Notes: a model not told the origin generated them from the sequence alone. Shown: positions 1 through 5,700, counted from the first letter of the stretch. The stretch: DNA of 5,733 nucleotides from CAVZLD01 sp964522605 (GCA_964522605.1 CAZFWV010000420.1:1-5733), one strand, 5' to 3'. A program made the numbers and translations.

Positions 1-17
1 GCGAATATTCCGGAATT

Positions 18-38
18 GCCGACTTGAGACAAGTCGGC
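18..38. repeat. Perfect short hairpin upstream of the sulfatase gene
   Basis: An 8-bp perfect stem, GCCGACTT (18-25) with AAGTCGGC (31-38), encloses a 5-nt loop. It is directly preceded by a 10-bp palindrome, attccggaat (7-16). No T-run follows, so it is not a standard Rho-independent terminator for a gene to the left. The form (short strong palindrome in a gene gap) fits a dispersed intergenic palindromic repeat, and I recall similar units in planctomycete genomes, but copy number cannot be judged from one window. It ends 23 nt before the sulfatase ribosome binding site, so it would lie in the 5' leader if transcription starts further left. Confidence 0.55.
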
Positions 39-61
39 CTACGTTGACCGTCGCTTTCCAC

Positions 62-67
62 AAGGAG
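62..67 (+). promoter_or_regulatory. Ribosome binding site that fixes the GTG start of the sulfatase
   Basis: AAGGAG lies 8 nt before the GTG at 76. It is the best Shine-Dalgarno match near the 5' end of this gene. It supports the GTG, although the resulting signal peptide has an unusually long N-terminal region. No ATG occurs in frame before the catalytic domain begins. Confidence 0.75.
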
Positions 68-75
68 TCGACCAC

Positions 76-1632
76 GTGCAGACAGCCCGCCCCCAACCGA
101 CCGGTCTAAACGCTGCGATACGAATCCACCATCCGCCATCGTACGCTGTTGCTCTGTCGTGGCAGCGAATCGCTGCCTTGACAACGTTGGTTCTGGTTTC
201 GCTGGGGAGTACTCGCCTGCCCGCCGCAAGCGAGCTCGGAACGCCACACATCGTCTTCATCTTGGCCGACGACATGGGCTCCGGTGACATCCGAGCGATA
301 AATCCACAATCGCGAATTCCGACACCCAACCTGGACGCGCTGGCCGCATCGGGCATGGTTTTTCACGACGCCCATTCCCCTTCCGCTGTTTGCACACCGA
401 CACGCTACGGCCTGCTGACCGGTCGATACTGCTTCCGCACTCGACTGAAACGGGGCGTCCTTGACGGCTACTCGCCGCCGTTGATTGACCAGGGCGAGGC
501 GACGATCGCTTCTGTCCTGCGCGATCATCAATACACCACGGCGATCGTCGGCAAATGGCATCTCGGGTTGGACTTCATTCGCAAACTGGATCGTCAAGCG
601 ATTGATTATCAGCAGCCGATCCGCCACGGCCCCAACCAACTTGGATTCCAATCGTCCTACATCATTCCTGCGTCGCTCGACTTTCCTCCTTATGTGTACT
701 TGCGTGACGGACGGGTCACGGAACCGGACGTCGACGCGCAACCAGCGCAACCATTTCCCGCGTTCCTTCGTGCTGGGCCCCGTTCGCGGGCACTGACGAT
801 GGAAGATTGTCTAGACCACCTGACGGATCAATCCGTGCAATTCATCCAGCAGCAGGCGGCACGCTCCACTCCGTTCTTTCTCTATTTTGCGTTGACTGCG
901 CCACACAAGCCGGTGCTGCCACATCCTCGTTATCGCGGGCGAACCGACCTCGGACCGTACGCGGACTTCCTGGTCCAAGTCGATGAATCCGTGGGCCGCG
1001 TTCTTCAGGCGTTGGACGAGGCGGGAGTTCGCGAAGATACGCTCGTGTTCTACAGCAGCGACAATGGATCCTTCATGTTTCGCCGGGACGGCCGAGATCA
1101 CGTTGAGGATTCCACCGTGCAGGCCTATCGTCCCGCGCACCACACCGCGAACGGTCCCTGGCGCGGGACCAAGGCAGACATCTGGGAAGGAGGCCACCGC
1201 GTGCCGCTGCTCGTCCGCTGGCCTCGGCAAATCCCGGGGGGATCGTCGTGCAGCACACCCGTGTGCCTGGTCGATCTAATGGCGACGATCACGGATCTGC
1301 TCGGAGTCGAACGGCCGGAGAGCGCGATGGACAGCCATAGTTTTCTGCCGTCGCTCTTGGGACAACCGCAGACTCGTCCTCCCATCATTCACCATTCGGC
1401 CAATGGCATGTTCGCGATCCGCGACGGACAATGGAAGCTGGTCTTGGGCGATGGATCGGGCGGTCGAGAGGCCCCGGCGGGCAAACCATTCCGACGCCCC
1501 TATCAGCTGTTCGATCTGGCGAAGGATCCGGGGGAAAATAACGATCAGATCGACGATCATCCGGAAGTGGCGCGCCGTCTGGAGGCCGCAGCCCGGGCGA
1601 TCATCGGCGAAGGTGCGGATTTCGGTCCCTGA
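76..1632 (+). CDS. Secreted formylglycine-dependent sulfatase (arylsulfatase A / GALNS-like)
   Basis: A 518-residue type I sulfatase that hydrolyses sulfate esters, probably on an exported or environmental polysaccharide; the actual substrate is not readable from sequence. The N-terminus looks like a signal peptide: a basic region ending at R31, a hydrophobic core (about 32-45), and a likely cleavage near A51/S52 (AAS-E). The alkaline-phosphatase-like fold starts at HIVFILADDMG. Residues matching the arylsulfatase A active site are all present: metal ligands D65, D66, D329 and N330; the formylglycine cysteine C106 in CTPTR with R110; K160 and H162 (GKWHLG); H277 (APHK); and K365 (RGTKADIWEGG). 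The cysteine-type CxPxR motif implies activation by a formylglycine-generating enzyme. The C-terminal subdomain (about 435-518) has the usual DGQWKLV and LFDLAKDPGE elements, so the gene is full length. It stands alone on its strand, 234 bp before the next gene. Family assignment is firm; calling it an N-acetylgalactosamine-6-sulfatase would be a guess. Confidence 0.95.
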   Translation: MQTARPQPTGLNAAIRIHHPPSYAVALSWQRIAALTTLVLVSLGSTRLPAASELGTPHIVFILADDMGSGDIRAINPQSRIPTPNLDALAASGMVFHDAHSPSAVCTPTRYGLLTGRYCFRTRLKRGVLDGYSPPLIDQGEATIASVLRDHQYTTAIVGKWHLGLDFIRKLDRQAIDYQQPIRHGPNQLGFQSSYIIPASLDFPPYVYLRDGRVTEPDVDAQPAQPFPAFLRAGPRSRALTMEDCLDHLTDQSVQFIQQQAARSTPFFLYFALTAPHKPVLPHPRYRGRTDLGPYADFLVQVDESVGRVLQALDEAGVREDTLVFYSSDNGSFMFRRDGRDHVEDSTVQAYRPAHHTANGPWRGTKADIWEGGHRVPLLVRWPRQIPGGSSCSTPVCLVDLMATITDLLGVERPESAMDSHSFLPSLLGQPQTRPPIIHHSANGMFAIRDGQWKLVLGDGSGGREAPAGKPFRRPYQLFDLAKDPGENNDQIDDHPEVARRLEAAARAIIGEGADFGP

Positions 1633-1715
1633 CGGGCGCTTGACCCTTCCGGCAGGGCCTGCGTACGGTAGATAATTAAAAGGCTAGTGCTCTGTTACAG
1701 CGAAGAATGAGGGTT

Positions 1716-1793
1716 GGGTGGCTGGTGGCTGAGCGCAGCGAAGTCCCAGGAAGTCGCGGTCTGGGGGCTCACTTCGTCCGACCCCAGACACCC
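1716..1793. repeat. Long imperfect inverted repeat between sulfatase and J-domain genes
   Basis: The outer arms gggtggctgg (1716-1725) and ccagacaccc (1784-1793) pair at 9 of 10 positions. The inner arms cccag (1745-1749) and ctggg (1761-1765) close an 11-nt loop. Between them the arms stay related but with offsets (cgaag at 1739-1743 faces cttcg at 1772-1776). The whole 78-bp unit would fold into one long interrupted hairpin. It lies in the 234-bp gap, 73 bp before the J-domain start codon. The arms read like a dispersed planctomycete intergenic repeat that I recall in general terms, which I cannot confirm here. It could also end sulfatase transcription, but there is no following T-run. Confidence 0.6.
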
Positions 1794-1851
1794 AAAAATA
1801 AGCTGGAACGCAGCACGAGGGCCGAGTGGTTCAGGCTCCCGCGTCCGCTCC

Positions 1852-1859
1852 GGGTGGGA
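1852..1859 (+). promoter_or_regulatory. Likely ribosome binding site of the J-domain gene
   Basis: GGGTGGGA is a moderate Shine-Dalgarno match 7 nt before the ATG at 1867. It favours this ATG over the upstream in-frame TTG at 1714, which lies on the edge of the inverted repeat and has no comparable site. Confidence 0.5.
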
Positions 1860-1866
1860 TCGCATC

Positions 1867-3276
1867 ATGACTCACCGCAAGACAGGCTCGTTTTATGATC
1901 TCCTTGGCGTCTCGCCCAAGGCGACGCCGGATCAGATTCGGCGAGCCTTTCTTGCCCAGGCTCGTCGATATCACCCGGACCTGAACCGCGACGACCCGCA
2001 GGCGGAATGGCAGTTCAAGCGAATCCGCCGCATTTACGAGGTCTTGATTGATCCTTTGCAGCGGGCGACCTACGACGATTTTCCGGCACGATTCAGCTTG
2101 GATGACGTCGGCAACGACTGGATCAACCAGACCACGATCGTGACGGCGCCGAGTCGGCGTCGCCCCGCAGAAGATCCCGGAACGCGTCGCCGTGCGTCGG
2201 GTTCGTGGGAGCGAGGCGTCCTGGGATCTTGGCCTCGGACCGAAGGTGTCACGCGGCAGCGGATCGGCCTGCTCGCACTCTGCTTGAGCGTCCTGATCCT
2301 GCTAGGCCTCGTCTCGTGGATGCTCCCCCAGCCAACGCGTGACACGTCTCACCGACCGATGACCAAGGTCTCGCGTCGACACGATTCCGCCACCGAAAAG
2401 AAGGCTCCCGCGCCGACAAGAGCGAGTTCCGCTGCGGAAGACCCGACCAAGCCTTCGGTACCGCAGTCGACGAAGCCCGCTGCTTCGCGGCCGCAATCGG
2501 ACGGCACGGTTCCTTCCCCCGCCAACGCCTTGGATGGGATCGATCGCGCGCTGCCTGCCGTGCCGTATCCCAATCCGCTGGCTCCCGGGAACGCAACGTT
2601 TCCACCAGCCGATGGGTCCGGATCAACTTCCCTGCTCCCTCTGACCCCATCCGTTGGTTCCTGGGGGCCCCCATCGATCAGCCTGTGGCCCCTGAATCGT
2701 GACGATTTCCATTCCGTCGTGAATGCGCCGATCGGGCCGGCGAATGTTCTGACGTACACGGGCGATCTGCCACCGATGCCACCGCTATTCGAAGATCCTT
2801 TGGGGCCGGAACTGCCTTCGTTTGACCAAACCCTAACGGGAATCGGGCCCCGATCCGCCGCCGCGCCGCCGCGATATGAAAAAGCCGAAATCGTCCCTTC
2901 GACCGTCGCGTCCGGCTATCCCACCGTCACTCCTCAGTTGGACGCGGTCAGCCGCGAGAACCTCGTGATTGAGTTGCGCGAACGACTGAATCCCGCCGGT
3001 GCGATGCTTCCCACGTTTCCAGCGGGACTGCCGACGACTCCCTCGGCAGTCCTCCCGATTGGCCCCACCTACCCATCGCCGATGGGGCCCGTGGCCGGCG
3101 GATCGCCGATGCAGCCGACTGCAGGGCTGCCCCACGGAATGCCCTTTCTTCCCCCATCTGTCTTGATGCCAGCCCCCGTCACGCTTCCTCAACGACCCGC
3201 CATGCCCACGGCGTTTGACGTGGGCATCTCCCCGCCGTATTTCGGTCCGGCCCCCCCCGCGCCGCGCCGTCCATGA
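1867..3276 (+). CDS. Membrane-anchored J-domain protein with proline-rich C-terminal region
   Basis: 469 residues from the chosen ATG. The J-domain (about 8-72) is complete: SFYDLLGVSPKAT, the essential HPD at 36-38 (RRYHPDLN), and a helix IV-like PLQRATYDDF. J-domains stimulate the ATPase of an Hsp70 (DnaK). The G/F region, the cysteine zinc centre and the DnaJ substrate-binding domains are absent, so this is a class C (type III) J protein and not the general chaperone DnaJ. A basic linker (about 97-132) leads to one hydrophobic segment (133-153, GLLALCLSVLILLGLVSWML). The positive-inside rule places the J-domain in the cytoplasm and residues 154-469 outside the inner membrane. That outer part is low-complexity: Ser/Thr/Lys-rich to about 215, then rich in Pro and Gly with many PxxP and GP pairs, and no fold that I recognise. 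An in-frame extension to TTG 1714 would add 51 residues encoded by the repeat arms; it is rejected because the J-domain begins just after this ATG. The gene ends 6 bp from the stop of convergent nagB. The specific partner is unknown. Confidence 0.85.
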   Translation: MTHRKTGSFYDLLGVSPKATPDQIRRAFLAQARRYHPDLNRDDPQAEWQFKRIRRIYEVLIDPLQRATYDDFPARFSLDDVGNDWINQTTIVTAPSRRRPAEDPGTRRRASGSWERGVLGSWPRTEGVTRQRIGLLALCLSVLILLGLVSWMLPQPTRDTSHRPMTKVSRRHDSATEKKAPAPTRASSAAEDPTKPSVPQSTKPAASRPQSDGTVPSPANALDGIDRALPAVPYPNPLAPGNATFPPADGSGSTSLLPLTPSVGSWGPPSISLWPLNRDDFHSVVNAPIGPANVLTYTGDLPPMPPLFEDPLGPELPSFDQTLTGIGPRSAAAPPRYEKAEIVPSTVASGYPTVTPQLDAVSRENLVIELRERLNPAGAMLPTFPAGLPTTPSAVLPIGPTYPSPMGPVAGGSPMQPTAGLPHGMPFLPPSVLMPAPVTLPQRPAMPTAFDVGISPPYFGPAPPAPRRP

Positions 3277-3282
3277 CGCGTG

Positions 3283-4029
3283 TCAGGTTGAGGATTGTCG
3301 CAGCCGAGACGCGGCGGGCGGGTCGAGGTAGAGCGTGACGTTTGGATGCTCCTGCAGGATCGACGCCGGGACCTCCGGTGTGATGGGCCCCTCCACCGCA
3401 GCAACCACCGCGTCCGCCTTCCGCAAGTCGGGCACAGTACACACGATCGTCTGGGCGCGGAGGATCTGCCGCACGGACATGCTGATGGCCTGACGGGGTA
3501 CATCGTCGAGCGTGGGAAACCAGCCTTCCCCCAACTGCTGCCGTCGACAGGCTTCGTCCAATTCCACGAGCAGATACGGTCGCTCCGTCTCGAAATCCGC
3601 AGGTGGATCGTTGAAGGCAAGGTGACCATTCTCTCCGATGCCGATAAAGGCCACATCAATCCGGGCTGCGCGGATCTGCTGCGCCAATCGTTCGCATTCC
3701 GCATCGGCCGGTTGGGCTTCTCCGTCAATGAAGTGGAACTTCCGTAACGGAACGTGATCGACAAAACGCTCCTTCAAGTAGCGACGAAAGGAGGCCGGAT
3801 GCGACATGGGCATTCCCAAGTACTCATCCAGGTGAAATGCGCTGACGACCTGCCAGTCCACCTCCGGTTCGCGCACGAGATGCTGGAGCATTGTGAATTG
3901 CGACGCCCCGGTGGCGACCACAATCGTCGCTTCCCCCTGCTGGGCGATCGCTTCGCGAATGCGATTGGCACCATCACGAGCCGCTTGGGCTCCCATCTGC
4001 TCGCAGTCCGGACAAATCACGACTTTCAT
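3283..4029 (-). CDS. nagB: Glucosamine-6-phosphate deaminase, short NagB type
   Basis: 248 residues, close to the short Bacillus-type NagB (about 240) and shorter than the roughly 266-residue allosteric E. coli enzyme. The reaction is glucosamine-6-phosphate to fructose-6-phosphate plus ammonia, in the cytoplasm, linking amino-sugar breakdown to glycolysis. Visible motifs: phosphate-binding loop ATGAS (39-43); catalytic aspartate D68 in FHLDEYLG; the GIGENGHLAFNDP signature (130-142) with catalytic H136; and RKADAVVAAVEG (203-214) with K204, matching the phosphate-contacting lysine. Against E. coli, the relay residues D141 and E148 are N134 and D141 here. Asn at the first position also occurs in Bacillus NagB; Asp at the second is conservative. 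An N-terminal CPDC (6-9) is unusual for the family. The ATG has a strong GGGAGG site. The gene follows the PLP enzyme by 97 bp and may share its transcript. A divergent isomerase acting on another sugar phosphate is possible; 6-phosphogluconolactonase is unlikely given DEY and GHLAFNDP. Confidence 0.88.
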   Translation of the reverse strand: MKVVICPDCEQMGAQAARDGANRIREAIAQQGEATIVVATGASQFTMLQHLVREPEVDWQVVSAFHLDEYLGMPMSHPASFRRYLKERFVDHVPLRKFHFIDGEAQPADAECERLAQQIRAARIDVAFIGIGENGHLAFNDPPADFETERPYLLVELDEACRRQQLGEGWFPTLDDVPRQAISMSVRQILRAQTIVCTVPDLRKADAVVAAVEGPITPEVPASILQEHPNVTLYLDPPAASRLRQSST

Positions 4030-4036
4030 TCGTTTT

Positions 4037-4042
4037 CCTCCC
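4037..4042 (-). promoter_or_regulatory. Strong ribosome binding site of nagB, partly inside a small hairpin
   Basis: Read on the - strand, GGGAGG lies 7 nt before the ATG (4029). The bases TCCCG (4039-4043, + strand) can pair with CGGGA (4053-4057) around a 9-nt A-rich loop, so most of the site sits in one arm of a 5-bp stem. The stem is short, so masking of translation would be weak. Confidence 0.65.
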
Positions 4043-4126
4043 GATCAAAAAACGGGATGAGCACCATTTCCTCAGCGCTCACTGTTGCGGTTTAACGCCT
4101 TTCGGGTATCGAGCGAGTCTCCCAGT

Positions 4127-5377
4127 TCAAAAGGCTGATAACGCTTGCAAGAAGCGGTCCACTTCGTCGGGCGTGTTGTAGTGCACCAATCCGACACGGA
4201 GCATTCCATCGGGCTCCAGACCCAGGGCCTCCGTTAGCGGCAGCGCATAGTAATTCCCATGCCAGACGAAGAACCCGCTGCGTCCTAAGGCTTCGGCCAG
4301 TTCGGCGGGTCGGCGTCGCGCGTGGGTCAATGAAATCGTCGGCACGCGATCGGCCAATCGATCCAGGTCTGTGATCCCCCAGACTTTGACGTCGGGCAGG
4401 GCCGCCAGACCGTTCAGCAGAGCCCGAATGCAATGGGACTCGTATTCCCGGATCATCGAGTATGCAACACGCAGCGCCTCACGGCGAGACAACGAAGGTT
4501 CACTCGACTGCGTCCGACCCAGTTCAGCCAAATAGTCGATCGCCGCCCGTGTTCCCGCGATTCCCTCATGGCTTTGCGTTCCGGTCATCCATCGGCCCGG
4601 CAGATCATCCGGAGCAGGCCGCAGCTTGTAGGGTTCGAGTCGTTCGAGTATCTCCCGTTTCCCATACAGGATGCCGACGTGTGGCCCAAAGAACTTGTAG
4701 GCACTACAGACCAGAAAGTCACAGTCCCATTGGTGCACGTCGATCAGATCGTGGGGAGCGAAATGAACGGCATCCAGAAAGCTCAATGCACCGACCTGTT
4801 TGGCCCAAGCGCAGATCTGCTGGACCGGGTTGATCGTCCCGGTTGCATTCGAGGCACAGCCGACGGCGACCAGACGCGTGCGCGGGTTGATCAAGTCGTG
4901 CAATTGGTCCAGATCCAACGTACAGTCGGCTCTGCGAATGGGCGCATAGCGGACGACCGCACCCGCGTCGCGCGCCGCGAGAACCCAGGGGGTGAAATTG
5001 GCATCGTGCTCCAGACGCGTCACGACTATCTCGTCACCGTGCCGCCATGTCCGGCCGAGCGCCCGGGATAACGCGAACGTCAGAGTCGTCATGTTCAGGC
5101 CGAACGCAACCGTCCCTGGATCCCCGGCGCCCAACAGTTCCGCGGTCGCCTCGTGCGCCTGCTGGAGCAACTCGTCACTCTCCCGACTCGTGGGAAAACA
5201 TCCCGCATGGTTCGCGTTGCAGCGAATCAGATAGTCGCCCATCGCCTGGATCACAGATTGCGGGACTTGAGTTCCCGCGGGACCGTCCAGGTAGACCGCG
5301 GGATGTCCCTGCACCTGGCGCCGAAGCGCGGGGAATTGCAGACGAACCTGACGAACCCATTCGGGACATGAGGGCAT
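4127..5377 (-). CDS. Class V PLP-dependent enzyme, cysteine desulfurase-like (VC1184 type), no catalytic Cys
   Basis: 416 residues, full length for the fold-type I class V aminotransferase family. PLP-site features: H124 in RLEHDAN, positioned to stack on the cofactor; D202 in FLDAVHFAPH, pairing with the pyridine nitrogen; and the Schiff-base lysine K228 in CSAYKFFGPHVGILYG. The GPAGTQVP start (32-39), NANHAGCFPTSRESD (54-68), GLNMTTLTFALSRALGRTW (93-111) and GTQSHEGIAG (266-275) match the subgroup named after Vibrio VC1184, often annotated as cysteine desulfurase-like. True SufS/CsdA enzymes carry their persulfide cysteine in an RxGHHCA loop; here the matching place reads FVWHGNYYALPL (370-381) with no cysteine. 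It is therefore unlikely to be a working cysteine desulfurase, and no Fe-S assembly genes are adjacent. The substrate is unknown. The ATG at 5377 has a CAGGAG site and a promoter-like sequence above it; nagB follows 97 bp downstream on the same strand. Confidence 0.85.
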   Translation of the reverse strand: MPSCPEWVRQVRLQFPALRRQVQGHPAVYLDGPAGTQVPQSVIQAMGDYLIRCNANHAGCFPTSRESDELLQQAHEATAELLGAGDPGTVAFGLNMTTLTFALSRALGRTWRHGDEIVVTRLEHDANFTPWVLAARDAGAVVRYAPIRRADCTLDLDQLHDLINPRTRLVAVGCASNATGTINPVQQICAWAKQVGALSFLDAVHFAPHDLIDVHQWDCDFLVCSAYKFFGPHVGILYGKREILERLEPYKLRPAPDDLPGRWMTGTQSHEGIAGTRAAIDYLAELGRTQSSEPSLSRREALRVAYSMIREYESHCIRALLNGLAALPDVKVWGITDLDRLADRVPTISLTHARRRPAELAEALGRSGFFVWHGNYYALPLTEALGLEPDGMLRVGLVHYNTPDEVDRFLQALSAF

Positions 5378-5383
5378 GCGAGT

Positions 5384-5389
5384 CTCCTG
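5384..5389 (-). promoter_or_regulatory. Ribosome binding site of the PLP-enzyme gene
   Basis: CAGGAG on the - strand, 6 nt before the ATG at 5377. It supports this start, which also puts the conserved N-terminus (FPALRRQVQGHPAVYLDGPA) in its usual place. Confidence 0.75.
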
Positions 5390-5397
5390 AGCAGCCC

Positions 5398-5425
5398 ATT
5401 ATCCGGGTCGGTAGGATCGCTTCAA
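5398..5425 (-). promoter_or_regulatory. Sigma-70-like promoter for the PLP-enzyme/nagB pair
   Basis: On the - strand, TTGAAG (5425-5420; 4 of 6 to TTGACA) is followed after 16 nt by GATAAT (5403-5398; 5 of 6 to TATAAT). Transcription would begin near 5391, giving a leader of about 14 nt that still contains the ribosome binding site. Spacing and position are good, but planctomycete promoters are poorly defined and matches occur by chance. Confidence 0.45.
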
Positions 5426-5431
5426 GGCGGC

Positions 5432-5461
5432 CGGATGGACGAAACCCGGTGCGACCATCCG
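5432..5461. promoter_or_regulatory. Dyad upstream of the promoter, possible regulator site
   Basis: CGGATGG (5432-5438) and CCATCCG (5455-5461) form a perfect 7-bp inverted repeat with a 16-bp centre; after one mismatch, CG (5440-5441) pairs with CG (5452-5453). The near edge lies 6 bp from the -35 box and the centre is about 55 bp before the predicted start, a position typical of activator binding. No regulator gene is in the window. It could equally be a chance palindrome. Confidence 0.3.
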
Positions 5462-5521
5462 TAGCCACGTTGCAAAGCGCGGCTCACTGGGGTACGACTT
5501 AGGGACGGCTCAAGAACAAGT

Positions 5522-5547
5522 TCCCGATTTGAGATCGTCTGTCGGGA
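5522..5547. repeat. Hairpin with 6-bp stem
   Basis: TCCCGA (5522-5527) pairs with TCGGGA (5542-5547) around a 14-nt loop. It is one of two tandem hairpins 11 bp apart. No T-run follows on either strand, so a terminator role is not supported. Confidence 0.4.
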
Positions 5548-5558
5548 GGGCGAGGCGG

Positions 5559-5580
5559 GCCTGTTGAAAATCTGACAGGC
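5559..5580. repeat. Hairpin with 6-bp stem and A/T-rich loop
   Basis: GCCTGT (5559-5564) pairs with ACAGGC (5575-5580) around a 10-nt loop, tgaaaatctg. It has no adjoining T-run, so it is at best a weak terminator. It may form part of a structured intergenic repeat with the hairpin just before it. Confidence 0.4.
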
Positions 5581-5681
5581 TCGTCGGTAGCGGACCCGAT
5601 CTACTCTGGCTCCCCTCGCCCCGTTTCGGAGGTCGTGCAGCTTAGAAGGGTTGGTTTTGCAGGCGTTTCGATAGAGAATTC

Positions 5682-5700
5682 ACTCTCCCTCTGGGAGAGT
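5682..5700. repeat. Strong hairpin of REP-like type
   Basis: ACTCTCCC (5682-5689) and GGGAGAGT (5693-5700) form a perfect 8-bp stem with a TCT triloop. The CTCTCCCTCTGGGAGAG core resembles a widespread class of bacterial intergenic palindromes (known from general experience). Its ccctct (5687-5692) can instead pair with agaggg (5718-5723), enclosing the next hairpin, so two alternative folds exist. Confidence 0.55.

Noticed and set aside
106..750. 214-residue open frame antisense to the sulfatase
   Set aside because: Arg-rich composition without motifs, fully inside a gene with all catalytic residues in place; a product of GC-rich codon use.
1640..1676. Possible promoter before the J-protein gene (TTGACC at 1640, GATAAT at 1671)
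   Set aside because: The boxes are 25 bp apart, too far for a sigma-70 promoter; the properly spaced alternative (TACGGT at 1664) is a poor -10.
1820..1836. tRNA-Ser/Leu D-arm look-alike (ggccgagtggttcaggc)
   Set aside because: No acceptor stem, anticodon arm or T-arm (no GGTTCGAATCC-like box) follows; the start codon of the J-protein gene lies 30 bp on.
2249..2759. Overlapping antisense open frames (141 and 136 residues) within the J-protein gene
   Set aside because: They mirror the low-complexity Pro/Ser region and show no protein-like pattern or ribosome binding site.
76..4029. Sulfatase plus nagB as a dedicated sulfated amino-sugar utilisation locus
   Set aside because: The genes are on opposite strands, separated by an unrelated J-protein gene, with no transporter, glycosidase, NagA or kinase nearby.
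4433..5071. 212-residue open frame antisense to the PLP-enzyme gene
   Set aside because: No domain-like features, and the opposite strand encodes a complete conserved enzyme over the same bases.
5175..5468. 97-residue frame crossing the PLP-enzyme start and its promoter region
   Set aside because: Most of it overlaps the conserved enzyme N-terminus in another frame; the remainder covers the promoter and dyad.
5559..5580. Rho-independent terminator
   Set aside because: The 6-bp stem has a 10-nt loop and no T-run on either side.
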